A stretch of 64,000 nucleotides of DNA from JAYQKL01 sp038142705 (GCA_965217015.1 OZ244224.1:248001-312000), one strand, 5' to 3'. Counted from the stretch's first letter, positions 18,893 through 28,179 are shown. Notes: a model not told the origin generated them from the letters alone. Made by a program: numbers and translations.

Positions 18893-19504
18893 ATGAAATT
18901 ACCGTTAGATATTGAAAGCGTGAAAGGGTTTTTAGACCCTGAAGAGGGAGCGGCTTTATATCAGCATGTTTCTGCATTAGAGCTGGACGGGTTGGCGGTG
19001 GAAATTGGGAGCTATTGCGGCAAGTCCACTGTTTATCTCGGCACAGCCTGCCAGCAATCGGGGCGCTTGTTAATGGCGGTGGACCATCATTATGGGTCAG
19101 AAGAAAACCAGCCGGGTGAGGGGTATTTTGATCCGGATTTAGCTGATGCCGCGACTGGGGGCATGAGCTCGCTGGCGCATTTTCGGGACACATTACGCCG
19201 TGCCAAGCTGGAAGAAACAGTCGTGCCAGTCATTGCGCCCTCTGTTTTGGCGGCGCAATTGATAACACAGAATCTGGCTTTTGTGTTTATTGATGGCGGC
19301 CATTCCATGCAGGCAGCGTTTAATGATTACAGGCTTTGGAGCGGCAAAATCGCGCCGCATGGGCTGTTGGCGATACATGATGTGTTCCCAAATCCTGAAG
19401 ATGGCGGGCGCCCACCCTATGAGATATATTTGCTGGCAATGGCGTCTGGATTGTTTGAAGAAATTGCGGTTGTCAAATCATTGCGGATTTTACGGCGGCT
19501 ATAA
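18893..19504 (+). CDS. Class I SAM-dependent methyltransferase (Methyltransf_24 type)
   Basis: A 203-residue protein. LAVEIGSYCGKSTVYLG near residue 35 is motif I for SAM binding. LLMAVDHHYGSEE gives the acidic residue after strand 2, and LAFVFIDGGHSMQAAFNDY near residue 130 is the IDGxH motif typical of this group. HGLLAIHDVFP follows. It resembles enzymes found in sugar-modification clusters. It is convergent with the cyclase-like gene, with 12 bases between the stops. Confidence 0.8.
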   Translation: MKLPLDIESVKGFLDPEEGAALYQHVSALELDGLAVEIGSYCGKSTVYLGTACQQSGRLLMAVDHHYGSEENQPGEGYFDPDLADAATGGMSSLAHFRDTLRRAKLEETVVPVIAPSVLAAQLITQNLAFVFIDGGHSMQAAFNDYRLWSGKIAPHGLLAIHDVFPNPEDGGRPPYEIYLLAMASGLFEEIAVVKSLRILRRL

Positions 19505-19516
19505 CAGTTTTGGCTT

Positions 19517-20587
19517 TTATAAAAAAAGCCTATGCGCAGGGGATAATGCCTCAATAGCATCGGTTGCCAAAATAACCGCACCGGCCGTCCATGGGGGCTT
19601 TTCAATCGGCCAAAAAACTTGTGCTTCATACTCATAGCCAATCCAATAAGCGCCATTTTCGTCTCGATGCTGGTCAAGCCAAGATAAAACCTGACTGGCC
19701 TTTTCGTCCAAGCCAATTGCTTTCAATGTGATGGCCAATTCGGCGGTCTCGGCCATTGTGACCCATGTCTCATGCGCAACGCATTTGCACCCAAGACCTT
19801 CAACCACAAATATATCCCAAAATGCATCAATTCTGTCGCGGGCTTGTGCCAAAGGCAGCGCACCGCTGAGGGCTGGATAATACCAATCCATAGAAAATTG
19901 CGTGGCGTCCATATTGCGGTTAAAGCGCTCAGGGTTTTTGGTGAGCGCGGTTTGGAGTTTTTGGCGCGCAGTTTCCCATGCAGGCTTATCGATTGATAAA
20001 ATTTCTGCGAGCTTTAACCCGCAAACCAGACTTTTATAAATCGAGCTATTGCCAGTGAGCAACGAGTCCGTTTTGGCCATTTTTTCAGAGTCGAATCCAT
20101 GCGGGTTATCAAGTGTGTTGCCTGCCAGCCAAATAATATCGCCAAATATGGTTTGATGGCGAATGACAAAATCCAGCGCGGCCTCGACCATTGGCCAATG
20201 GCTTCGCGTTCGCTCGATGTCGCTGTGTAATAAATAGTCATGCCAAATTGCGGTGGCGATATAGGCGGTGAAATTTGTTTCGCGTATTTTTTGGCCTGTT
20301 GCCATGCTGTCGGTTGAGAAGTTTTGTAAAGTCTCGTCTATCGGCACGGCGCTGCCAAGTTGCCCCCACCATGAACCATCAGGCAATTGTGTGTCTTGCA
20401 GAAAACGAAAGCCTTTATCAGCTTGCGCTTGGGCGCCGCATAAATTCAGGCCCATCACTGCCTCTAAATGGTTCCACGGGTCAATCACGCCATTTTCAAA
20501 CCAGGCAATCGCGCCCTGATGGGTCTGGATATCGCAAATATGCGCAATCGCGCCATCAAAATAACCATTATTAAGCTTATGCGTCAT
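19517..20587 (-). CDS. Prenyltransferase/cyclase-like alpha-alpha barrel protein, function unknown
   Basis: A 356-residue protein with QW-like repeats (FLQDTQLPDGSWWGQ near residue 70; DENGAYWIGYEYE near 320). These suggest the alpha-alpha toroid shared by terpene cyclases, prenyltransferase beta subunits and some glycosidases. The DxDD motif of squalene-hopene cyclases is not apparent, so terpenoid cyclisation should not be assumed. The start at 20587 overlaps the upstream methyltransferase by 11 bases. The operon order is GT4, methyltransferase, this gene, which suggests a glycan or glycolipid role (inference). Confidence 0.65.
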   Translation of the reverse strand: MTHKLNNGYFDGAIAHICDIQTHQGAIAWFENGVIDPWNHLEAVMGLNLCGAQAQADKGFRFLQDTQLPDGSWWGQLGSAVPIDETLQNFSTDSMATGQKIRETNFTAYIATAIWHDYLLHSDIERTRSHWPMVEAALDFVIRHQTIFGDIIWLAGNTLDNPHGFDSEKMAKTDSLLTGNSSIYKSLVCGLKLAEILSIDKPAWETARQKLQTALTKNPERFNRNMDATQFSMDWYYPALSGALPLAQARDRIDAFWDIFVVEGLGCKCVAHETWVTMAETAELAITLKAIGLDEKASQVLSWLDQHRDENGAYWIGYEYEAQVFWPIEKPPWTAGAVILATDAIEALSPAHRLFL

Positions 20588-21299
20588 GATTGGGGCGCTC
20601 AAAATATAAAACCACACTCTTGCCCATCAGCCAGTCAGCAAGTTTTGAAATGCCGGCCAACCAAATAGGGTTTTTCATCATCTCAAGGACCAGCAATTTG
20701 TGCCAAAGGCGGGTGATAAAATTATGCTCTTTTTTAACGCCAAAGGCGCAGCGTAGCCACCAATAGGGCGTGTGCAAACCATGCGCATAATGTTTATGAA
20801 CACATTGAAACCCCCGTGCTTCAAAATCTTCTATCAGCTCTTGGGCTTTGAAAATTCGGATATGGCCGCCTGGTTCATTGTGATAATCCGCAGACAACCA
20901 CCAGCAGATTTTCTCTGGCCATCGGCGCGGCACAGATATGGCAATGCGCCCATCTGGTTTTAGAATGCGGGTGATTTCATCAATCACGCCATGATAATCC
21001 GCTATATGCTCTAAAACTTCTGAGCATATGATGCGCTCAAGGCTTTCATTGGCGAGGGGAATATTTTGGGCATTGGCGACACCTAGCGCAAAATGCTGAT
21101 GCGGTGTTGGCGCGGTGACTGGGTGGTCTTGGAACCCTTTGCGCGTGGTGACGATGTCGTCAAAGCTTAAATCAAGCCCAATCACCCGACAGCCCGCATG
21201 GTAATAGGCAGCATGACAATGGCGTCCTTCACCGCAGCCTAAGTCCAGTAAGCTGTGCTCTTTTTCTACCTGCAAGAGTGATAAATCAATGGTCTGCAT
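20577..21299 (-). CDS. Class I SAM-dependent methyltransferase (Methyltransf_11 type)
   Basis: A 240-residue enzyme. Motif I is LLDLGCGEGRHCHAAYYHAG near residue 16, and VIGLDLSFDDI gives the acidic SAM-ribose contact. ERIICSEVLEHIADYHGVI near residue 95 is motif II, and ILKPDGRIAISVPRRWPEK is motif III. The start at 21299 sits four bases after the GT4 stop. Substrate unknown; its place between a GT4 enzyme and the cyclase-like gene suggests a lipid- or sugar-linked acceptor. Confidence 0.82.
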   Translation of the reverse strand: MQTIDLSLLQVEKEHSLLDLGCGEGRHCHAAYYHAGCRVIGLDLSFDDIVTTRKGFQDHPVTAPTPHQHFALGVANAQNIPLANESLERIICSEVLEHIADYHGVIDEITRILKPDGRIAISVPRRWPEKICWWLSADYHNEPGGHIRIFKAQELIEDFEARGFQCVHKHYAHGLHTPYWWLRCAFGVKKEHNFITRLWHKLLVLEMMKNPIWLAGISKLADWLMGKSVVLYFERPNHDA

Positions 21300-21303
21300 G
21301 GTC

Positions 21304-22620
21304 TCAAACTTCAACAGGCTCAATATTGTGGTGCTGTGCAATGGCTTCGCGATAAACATTCAAGCTGTTTTGGGCGCAGTGTTGCCAAGTGAAATGCTGC
21401 AAAATATGCGGGCGGGCTTTGGCGGCCAGTGCCGCACGCTTTTGTGGGTCGCTCAACAGACCATCTATGGCTTCTGCCAATGCTGATGGGTTTGAGTGTG
21501 GCACCACCAGCCCCGCATCACCTACGACTTCTGGCAAAGACCCGCCATTGGTCGCAACAAGCGGCAGGCCGCAGGCCAACGCCTCGCCAGCTGGAAAACC
21601 AAAACCTTCATAAACAGATGGCGAAACCGCGATGGTTGCTTGCGCATATAAATCAGCAATTTCTTGCGCCTCAAGGCCAGATGTAAACCTCACCCGCTCT
21701 CGAATGCCGCGTTTATCAAGTTCTTCCATTGTTGGCCCCTCGCGCAGGCTGCCAATCACAACAAGTTCTAAATCCGGATAGTTTGTTAAAAGCTGGTGAT
21801 AGGCGCGTATTAGATAAATCAACCCTTTGAGCGGCACATCTGCGCTGGCAGTCACCATTAAACGATTGGGGAGGCGGGTGATTTTATCATTTGGCTGATA
21901 GGTTTCATGGTCAATGCCTAAATGAATACGCCGAATGGTTTCGGGCTTGAGGGCAAAATCTTTAATCACATCTTTGCTGGTATTGTCTGATGGCACAATA
22001 ATATGATCGAGCTGGCGCGCTACTTTGATTTGCATATTCAAAAACCGATACCACCGCCATTTTAATATTTTCAAACTCAAACTGCCTGCATGGTGAATAT
22101 CAATGCGCCGGTCCATGGTGATGGGGTGATGCACATTGCCGACCACGGGCAGCCCCATATCGCGCAATTTCAGCAAGCCATAACACAGGGTTTGATTGTC
22201 ATGCACAATGTCATAATCCGCAATTTTATCTTTCATATAAGCGGCCATACGCACCCCAAAAGTATAGGGTTCGGGAAACCCGCCGCTATTGTGAATGAGA
22301 TATTCATAAAAATCGATGGGGCTTTTGATGATGTCCCAGTTAAGGCAGGCAATCGGATTGTCGCGGGCATACATATCTAATGAGGGCAGCTGTATCAGCC
22401 CAACCCGCGGATCCAAATCCGGATAGGGCGGGCCTGAAATGACATCAACCTTATGGCCTAAATCCACAAGTGCTTTGGACAAATGCCTTAAATAAATACC
22501 TTGCCCGCCCACAAAAGGGTGACTGCGATAGCTTGGCATTAAAATCCGCAATGGCCGTTCACCACTCAAAGCCTGTTTGAGGTGTGGTGTGAGGAGATTA
22601 GATTGATTGAGAATATTCAT
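21304..22620 (-). CDS. GT4-family glycosyltransferase
   Basis: A 438-residue GT-B enzyme. The N-terminal domain starts RILMPSYRSHPFVGGQGIYL with the acceptor-side glycine loop. The C-terminal donor domain has VTASADVPLKGLIYLIRAY, VVIGSLREGPTMEEL, and SVYEGFGFPAGEALACGLPL with the E-x7-E pair near residue 340. It is probably a retaining transferase using a nucleotide sugar at the inner membrane face. First gene of a three-gene operon with a methyltransferase and the cyclase-like gene. Confidence 0.88.
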   Translation of the reverse strand: MNILNQSNLLTPHLKQALSGERPLRILMPSYRSHPFVGGQGIYLRHLSKALVDLGHKVDVISGPPYPDLDPRVGLIQLPSLDMYARDNPIACLNWDIIKSPIDFYEYLIHNSGGFPEPYTFGVRMAAYMKDKIADYDIVHDNQTLCYGLLKLRDMGLPVVGNVHHPITMDRRIDIHHAGSLSLKILKWRWYRFLNMQIKVARQLDHIIVPSDNTSKDVIKDFALKPETIRRIHLGIDHETYQPNDKITRLPNRLMVTASADVPLKGLIYLIRAYHQLLTNYPDLELVVIGSLREGPTMEELDKRGIRERVRFTSGLEAQEIADLYAQATIAVSPSVYEGFGFPAGEALACGLPLVATNGGSLPEVVGDAGLVVPHSNPSALAEAIDGLLSDPQKRAALAAKARPHILQHFTWQHCAQNSLNVYREAIAQHHNIEPVEV

Positions 22621-22702
22621 ACCCCATGCCTTTTTTGTGCCATTGCTAATAATATCAGTTTCGAATAAGCGACCATAATTTGAACAATGACATTAACTTT
22701 TG

Positions 22703-23683
22703 TCACGCAGTGGGGAATGACATGACAGCGTGTTTATACATGAAACCGGGCTGTCTGTCTTGTAACAAAAAAAGCGCGCCATCAAGATCGGCTAAATCGC
22801 ATATTTGTGCCAAACAAAAAGCCGGATAAAGCGCCAAAGAGGACGAGACCATGCAGCCAACCATGGTTTGAAAGCCTTGTTTTTTCGCCAAATCAACAAG
22901 TTTGAGCGCCTCTGTAAGCCCGCCTGTTTTATCCAGTTTAATATTCACCCAGTCATATTTCCCTTTTAAGCCCGTCAGGCTGTTCGTGTCATGAATGCTT
23001 TCATCAGCGCAAAAGCTTAAATCAAGCGTTTTCAAAATATCGTCTTTACCCTCTGCCAAAGGCTGCTCAATGAGTTTTAAGTCAAAGCTTTTGAGTTGCG
23101 CCACATGCGCGGCAAGCTCATTGGCCTGCCATGCTTCATTGACATCAACCATCAGCTCAGCTTCTGGTCGTGCTTGCCGCACCGCCGCCAGACGACCTAA
23201 ATCTGCGGCAAAACCATCTTGCCCGCCAAGTTTTAGTTTGAGCAAAGGATAGGCTTTGGCTTGTTTGGCTTTATCGGCCATCACGGCAGGGCTGTTAAGG
23301 GAAATGGTGAAAGCGGTATGTAACTCTTGTGGTTCTGGTAATCCGGCATAATGCGCCAGCGATTGACCTGCGCTTTGTGCTTCTAAATCCCATAATGCGC
23401 AATCAACTGCATTGCGTGCGGCACCGGGCAAGATGGCTGTTTGCAATTGCGCACGGGTCATGTTTTTTTCAAGCGCGGCTTGAATCTGTTCAATACTGGC
23501 CGTGACGGTTTCCAAGCTTTCGCCATATCGCGCATAGGGGACTGCTTCGCCGCGTCCAACCAGCCCGTTTTGATGCACCTCAACCACCACCACCTCAGCA
23601 CTTTGTTTGCGCCCGCGTGATATAGTGAACGCCTCTTTGAGGGGGTAGCTTTCAACAGATATTTTGATTTTTTTGTGTGTCAT
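22703..23683 (-). CDS. L-Ala-D/L-Glu epimerase-like dipeptide epimerase (enolase superfamily)
   Basis: A 326-residue muconate-lactonising subgroup enzyme. Catalytic Lys pair: YPLLKLKLGG near residue 155. Metal ligands: MVDVNEAW (Asp), LIEQPL (Glu) and FCADESIHD (Asp). The second Lys is in VNIKLDKTGGL near residue 260. The pattern fits L-Ala-D/L-Glu epimerases, which recycle murein peptides. The start at 23683 (MTHKKIKISVE) was chosen by the family N-terminus. No murein-recycling gene is adjacent, so the substrate remains inferred. Confidence 0.85.
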   Translation of the reverse strand: MTHKKIKISVESYPLKEAFTISRGRKQSAEVVVVEVHQNGLVGRGEAVPYARYGESLETVTASIEQIQAALEKNMTRAQLQTAILPGAARNAVDCALWDLEAQSAGQSLAHYAGLPEPQELHTAFTISLNSPAVMADKAKQAKAYPLLKLKLGGQDGFAADLGRLAAVRQARPEAELMVDVNEAWQANELAAHVAQLKSFDLKLIEQPLAEGKDDILKTLDLSFCADESIHDTNSLTGLKGKYDWVNIKLDKTGGLTEALKLVDLAKKQGFQTMVGCMVSSSLALYPAFCLAQICDLADLDGALFLLQDRQPGFMYKHAVMSFPTA

Positions 23684-23808
23684 AAAGTCCAAAACTTGCC
23701 CAAAACTCTTATAGACGCATGGGTCTGGCTATGTTAAAGAAATGCGCATCTTAAATGTAGCAGTGGGTTTTATCATAAACCCTGCCTCAAGATAGAAAAG
23801 GTTTAAAC

Positions 23809-24129
23809 ATGCCGAAAATAACTTTTATTGAAAATAATGGTACAGAACACGCATATGATGGTGATGCTGGCATGACAGTTATGGAAGTCGCGATTCAAAA
23901 CTCCGTTCCGGGGATTGATGCGGATTGCGGCGGCGCATGTGCGTGCGCAACATGTCATGTTTATGTAGACGCGGCTTGGACTGAAAAAGTCGGTAAGCCG
24001 GAGAGCATGGAAGAAGATATGCTCGATTTTGCTTTTGAAGTGCAGGATAACAGCCGTTTAAGCTGTCAGATTAAAGTGAGTGATGAGTTAGACGGTCTGG
24101 TTCTGCGGTTGCCTGAACAGCAGTTCTAA
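23809..24129 (+). CDS. [2Fe-2S] ferredoxin, adrenodoxin type
   Basis: A 106-residue electron carrier. The cluster ligands are C-x5-C-x2-C in DCGGACACATCHVYVD (near residues 40-50) plus the distal Cys in SRLSCQIKV near residue 87. It is a vertebrate-type/Isc-type ferredoxin serving cytochrome P450s, Fe-S assembly or dioxygenases. It ends directly against the convergent chorismate mutase. A ferredoxin-NADP reductase lies about 500 bases on in the same direction and could be its partner. Confidence 0.92.
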   Translation: MPKITFIENNGTEHAYDGDAGMTVMEVAIQNSVPGIDADCGGACACATCHVYVDAAWTEKVGKPESMEEDMLDFAFEVQDNSRLSCQIKVSDELDGLVLRLPEQQF

Positions 24130-24459
24130 TTAGTCTTTATCCGCGCTTTTCGCGTCATATATAGAAAATTCATGCTCAATGCTCTGGTCGATTAACAATC
24201 GCCAGAGCTTTTCAGTCAGCCCTTCAGGCAGGCCTTGTTTTTTGGCCTCGCGCAAAACATTTTGAACAACTTCTTCAATGCGGGCTTCATCAACAACATG
24301 TTGGCGTTGTTTTTTGACTTTCCCTGCCTGTTCAACCCAGTTTAAGCGCGCGCGTAAAAGCGCGACCAATTGCTTATCAAGCTGGTCGATATTTTCTCTG
24401 ACCTCAGCCATTTCAGGCGTTGGTAGGGGAGCAGGTTTAGGCTGTTGTTTATCTGACAT
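24130..24459 (-). CDS. Chorismate mutase (AroQ fold)
   Basis: A 109-residue all-helical CM_2 protein. EVRENIDQLDKQLVALLRARL near residue 20 is helix 1 with the active-site Arg, and AGKVKKQR carries the conserved Lys. VVQNVLREAKKQGLP and LWRLLIDQSIEHEF form the following helices. It converts chorismate to prephenate for Phe/Tyr. Isochorismate-pyruvate lyase is a related alternative. Confidence 0.87.
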   Translation of the reverse strand: MSDKQQPKPAPLPTPEMAEVRENIDQLDKQLVALLRARLNWVEQAGKVKKQRQHVVDEARIEEVVQNVLREAKKQGLPEGLTEKLWRLLIDQSIEHEFSIYDAKSADKD

Positions 24460-24659
24460 GAGAGCTTTATAAGCCTGTTGCGCGGGCTTGCCTAGCCCAC
24501 ATGTGAAAAAGGCGACAAGTCGCCACAGCTAAAAACCGCAAAAGAATACGAAATGGCACAAATTGAGCTTGTTTTTTCGGATTTTTTTGCTAAATAGCAT
24601 ATTGAAAATGTAATAATATTTTATCTACATAAAAAGATTGTAGATACTAGGAGACAAAA

Positions 24660-25709
24660 ATGTCAGGTGATGTCATTAAAACAGATGTGGTGATTATTGG
24701 TGCCGGCCCCGTAGGGCTGTTCGCGATTTTTGAGCTTGGGCTTTTGGATATGAAAGCGCATTTGATTGATATTTTGGACAAGCCGGGTGGGCAGTGCGCG
24801 GAGCTGTATCCGGAAAAGCCGATTTATGACATTCCGGGCATGCCAGAGGTTTCGGGCCAGCAATTGACAGACCAGCTGATGGAACAGGCCGCGCCTTTTG
24901 ACCCGACCTTTCATTTCAACCGTATGGTGTCGGGTTTAGAAAAAACTGCCGATAATCTTTGGCGGGTGACAACAGACGAAAATGAAGTTTTGGAAGCGCC
25001 AGTGGTGGTGATTGCCGCCGGCGGTGGGTCGTTCCAGCCGAAAAAGCCACCCATTCCGGGCATTGAAGAATTTGAGGCGACAGACAGCGCCAATGGTTTG
25101 GGCGTGCATTATGCGGTGCGCAAAATGGAAGCCTTTAAAGATAAAGACATTCTGATTTCTGGCGGCGGTGATTCTGCGCTGGATTGGGTGTTGAATTTAC
25201 AGCCGATTGCTAAAAGCATGACATTGGTGCATCGCCGCGATGAGTTTCGCGCCGCGCCAGCTAGTGTGGCGAAAATGCGCGCGCTGGTTGAAGAGGGCAA
25301 AATGGCACTGCATATTGGCGCGGTGACCGAGCTGAAAGGCACAGATGGCGCGCTGGCGGGGGCGACCCTCAAAACCAAAGAGGGTGAGCTGATTGACATC
25401 ACCACCAACAGCTTTTTGCCGTTTTTTGGCCTGACCATGAAGCTGGGGCCGATTGCTGAATGGGGGCTCAACCTGAATGAAAATCTGATTGAGGTGGACA
25501 CTGAAAAATTCGCCACCGACCAAGATGGCATTTATGCGATTGGCGATATCAACACTTATCCGGGCAAGCTGAAGCTGATTTTATCGGGCTTCCACGAGGC
25601 AGCTTTGATGGCGCATCACGCGTTCAAACGCGTCCACCCTGACCAAAAACTGACTTTCCAATACACCACCTCTAGCACCAATCTGCAGAAAAAACTGGGC
25701 GTGAAGTGA
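24660..25709 (+). CDS. Ferredoxin-NADP+ reductase, thioredoxin-reductase-like type
   Basis: A 349-residue flavoprotein. The FAD motif is VVIIGAGPVGLFAIFELGLL at the N-terminus, and the NADP motif is LISGGGDSALDWVLNL near residue 165. It lacks the CxxC redox pair of true thioredoxin reductases. AELYPEKPIYDIPGMP and the C-terminal YAIGDINTYPGKLKLILSGF are typical of the YumC-type FNR group. It is preceded by AGGAGACAAAAATG-like spacing and an AT-rich 200-base gap. A ferredoxin gene is nearby. Confidence 0.92.
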   Translation: MSGDVIKTDVVIIGAGPVGLFAIFELGLLDMKAHLIDILDKPGGQCAELYPEKPIYDIPGMPEVSGQQLTDQLMEQAAPFDPTFHFNRMVSGLEKTADNLWRVTTDENEVLEAPVVVIAAGGGSFQPKKPPIPGIEEFEATDSANGLGVHYAVRKMEAFKDKDILISGGGDSALDWVLNLQPIAKSMTLVHRRDEFRAAPASVAKMRALVEEGKMALHIGAVTELKGTDGALAGATLKTKEGELIDITTNSFLPFFGLTMKLGPIAEWGLNLNENLIEVDTEKFATDQDGIYAIGDINTYPGKLKLILSGFHEAALMAHHAFKRVHPDQKLTFQYTTSSTNLQKKLGVK

Positions 25710-25719
25710 GGCTAAAAGT

Positions 25720-25800
25720 GCCCGCTTGCCGAAGGCAAGCCCGGCACGCCTTGCCCCGATGAAGGCCTTGCGCATCGTGCAAGGCCAGAATGGGGGTGTT
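25720..25800. repeat. Mosaic palindromic repeat, copy A
   Basis: Begins 10 bases after the ferredoxin reductase stop. It contains two perfect hairpins: GCTTGCC/GGCAAGC at 25734-25750 and GGCCTTGC/GCAAGGCC at 25763-25785. The 40 bases at 25758-25797 match 30424-30463 (copy C) at 36 of 40 positions. Its first bases are the reverse complement of the end of copy B (CTAAAAGTGCCCGC). It is the left edge of the accessory region and could also act as a terminator. Confidence 0.8.
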
Positions 25801-25884
25801 GGGGGGTAAATACTGCTGGACAGTTTATGTTTTGCGGATTCATAATATCAGCACCTTGAATAAAAACAAGAATGGGGTGGTGCG

Positions 25885-28164
25885 ATGGAAACACATCAAA
25901 ATTCTGATTCTGGCAACGGGCTGAATGTTGACCAGCCAATCAAAGAAGCAGGGAAAGACCTGCTAGGACGCGGTGATTTTGTCAGGTCGCTGGCCACATC
26001 CATTCGGGGAATCAAAAATAATGAGGGGAGTTTTGTTATTACCCTGTCTGGCGCATGGGGAAGTGGCAAAACCAGCATTTTGAATTTGCTTAAAGCAAAA
26101 CTGAAAAAACCCACTCAAAGTGGCAAAACCAGCATTTTGAATTTGCTTAAAGAAAAACTGAAAAAAACCGCTCAATCAGATGATAAAGAGGTCGTTACAA
26201 AAGAATTCTCTTGCCTATACACGCAGAATGAAGCGGCGATGCTCAATCGTCTTATTGATATTATTCAGGAATTTTTTCCTGGTGAGAGCTTTATTTTCAA
26301 TAGAAAAAGACTTGCCGAGTTAATACCTTCTAAAGAAATCGATGTATTCCTCATAGGCCTTGGTATGCCCCCAGTTGTAACAGCATTTCAAAACTTCTTC
26401 TGTAAAAAGGAAAATAACCCAGCAGAAGAGATAATAAAGGAACTACAAGAGACATTCAAAAAACAGAAAAACAAAAAGTTTGTTCTGTTCATTGATGACA
26501 TAGACAGGCTGCCGCCCAATAAGGTGATTACCATTTTCAGACTGGTGAAGACGCTGGGCGACATGCCCAATCTGGTCATTGTTTTGTCTTATGACAATGA
26601 AATTGTTTCAAAACTTGTTCAGCAGGAATATAAGGCTGAAGGCGAGGTTTTTATGGACAAAATGGTGCAGGCGATACGTTCGGTGCCGCCGCTCAGCCAG
26701 ATGGACAAAAAGAAACTGATTGAAAAGATTCTGAAAGAACATTTGCCCCAAAAGGACGAATGGCGCAACACAGAAGCCGCCCGCCACTCAGAAGCCATAG
26801 AAATTGTTTCAGACCTTATAACAACTCCCAGAGATATCAAACGGCTGGGAAACGAGTTGCAATTATATGGCCCTTTGGCAAAAGAGTTGAATCGGGAAGA
26901 TATGCTCGTTTTGCAGACGTTGCAAATCAAGAAGCCGGATATTTATGACTTTATCCGAACAGAGGGTCACGTATTTTTTTCTTATACCCATGCATATAAC
27001 GCTGGGTTTCGAGAATTATATGACCCGGAAGCCCCTCTATACACTCTTGAAGATGAGGAAAAGAAGATGTCGGTGCCTGCTTTCTTTGAAGATTTTGAAA
27101 AAAAATTAACGGGTGAGGATAAACAGCTATTCAGGCAGGTCATGTACTTTTTGTTTCCCGTTTTTCAGAGAATTCTCAAGGGTGAACATGCCGCGTTACC
27201 CGATTCTAAAAGGCACTGCCGACTGGCATCAGAAGACTATTTTCAATCTTTTTTCTCTCTGACAATGTCAGAGAATATATTGCCTCTTTCTGACGCTGAA
27301 AGCTTACTGAATGCTGCCCATAACAGAGACGAGCTGAAAGAATTTCTGCAAAACGCATTGAATAGAGAAAATTCCTCTGCAAACTATTTTACATTGGTGA
27401 TGCGCGAGCTTGCATTATTCCCCACTCGTGACCATGAAAAAATAGATGCGCAGCCCATCAAAGAAAATGTAATTTTGACTCTTTTTGAAATTGCTGATGA
27501 GATTTTGGCGTTTTATAGAAACAAAAAGAGAGACCATATATACTCTATCAAATACAGGGTTATTGGCTCATGTATTCGTGATTATGTTAATGAAAACCAC
27601 TTTGGAAGCGAATATAGTTTGGAGAAAGAGGCTTTGCTTTCAGAAGCTATGGATATAGCTGCATTAAACTCTATTGTTTGGTATTGGTTTTTTGCTGATA
27701 TGGCTTTTCGTCAACATCATAGCAGTAATCTCAACGATTTAACATCACATCAAGGCTATTGGTTCTTTACGCCGGAAAAATCTGAACAGTTAATGGCAGA
27801 GGCTATTCAAAAATTTGACAGCAAGCTAGAGTATATTCTTCAGAACCATCAGCGCGAAGCTTTTCACTTGTTGGAGATTTGGTCACAAAATGGTCAAAAC
27901 GATGGAAATATTAAGAGTTCCATAAATGCGCGGTGGAAACAAGATGATTTCGCTATCAATTTGGCCAAAGCTTTTTATGAAGTCATCAAATATGGTGATT
28001 ATGCAACAGAACAGAACCTCCTTAAGGTAAAGAATATATCCAGAAACTGGTTAGACTTTGATATGTTCAAAGGTGGGTTAAATATTTTAATAGAGCAAAA
28101 CAGAGTTTCGGAAGAAGACCTGGAAACAATTAAAGACTTCCTGAAGATTTGGGATATGGCCTAG
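25885..28164 (+). CDS. KAP-family P-loop NTPase
   Basis: A 759-residue protein. Walker A is LSGAWGSGKTS near residues 55-64; Walker B is KKFVLFIDDIDRLPP near 198-210, with the IDDIDR form typical of KAP NTPases. VIVLSYDNEIVSKLVQ (sensor region) and ITTPRDIKRLGNEL follow. The long C-terminal half (residues 330-759) has no recognised domain. KAP proteins usually carry membrane helices between Walker A and B; here only one weak hydrophobic stretch lies at 152-172. A 19-residue duplication directly after Walker A is odd. Some KAP NTPases are anti-phage genes (established for the Tmn type); that role here is inference. Confidence 0.83.
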   Translation: METHQNSDSGNGLNVDQPIKEAGKDLLGRGDFVRSLATSIRGIKNNEGSFVITLSGAWGSGKTSILNLLKAKLKKPTQSGKTSILNLLKEKLKKTAQSDDKEVVTKEFSCLYTQNEAAMLNRLIDIIQEFFPGESFIFNRKRLAELIPSKEIDVFLIGLGMPPVVTAFQNFFCKKENNPAEEIIKELQETFKKQKNKKFVLFIDDIDRLPPNKVITIFRLVKTLGDMPNLVIVLSYDNEIVSKLVQQEYKAEGEVFMDKMVQAIRSVPPLSQMDKKKLIEKILKEHLPQKDEWRNTEAARHSEAIEIVSDLITTPRDIKRLGNELQLYGPLAKELNREDMLVLQTLQIKKPDIYDFIRTEGHVFFSYTHAYNAGFRELYDPEAPLYTLEDEEKKMSVPAFFEDFEKKLTGEDKQLFRQVMYFLFPVFQRILKGEHAALPDSKRHCRLASEDYFQSFFSLTMSENILPLSDAESLLNAAHNRDELKEFLQNALNRENSSANYFTLVMRELALFPTRDHEKIDAQPIKENVILTLFEIADEILAFYRNKKRDHIYSIKYRVIGSCIRDYVNENHFGSEYSLEKEALLSEAMDIAALNSIVWYWFFADMAFRQHHSSNLNDLTSHQGYWFFTPEKSEQLMAEAIQKFDSKLEYILQNHQREAFHLLEIWSQNGQNDGNIKSSINARWKQDDFAINLAKAFYEVIKYGDYATEQNLLKVKNISRNWLDFDMFKGGLNILIEQNRVSEEDLETIKDFLKIWDMA
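26062..26175 (+). repeat. 57-bp in-frame tandem duplication after Walker A of the KAP NTPase
   Basis: Two head-to-tail 57-base units, 26062-26118 and 26119-26175, differ at three positions. They encode residues 60-78 and 79-97, both starting SGKTSILNLLK. The second unit repeats the end of the P-loop (SGKTS) without the preceding GAWG. The near-identity suggests a recent event. Confidence 0.95.
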
Positions 28165-28179
28165 CTTCCATACCCCCCC

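Noticed and set aside
19512..19530. Terminator hairpin GGCTTTT/AAAAGCC between the convergent methyltransferase and barrel genes
   Set aside because: The stem is AT-rich, overlaps the barrel gene's stop and is not followed by a T-run on either strand.
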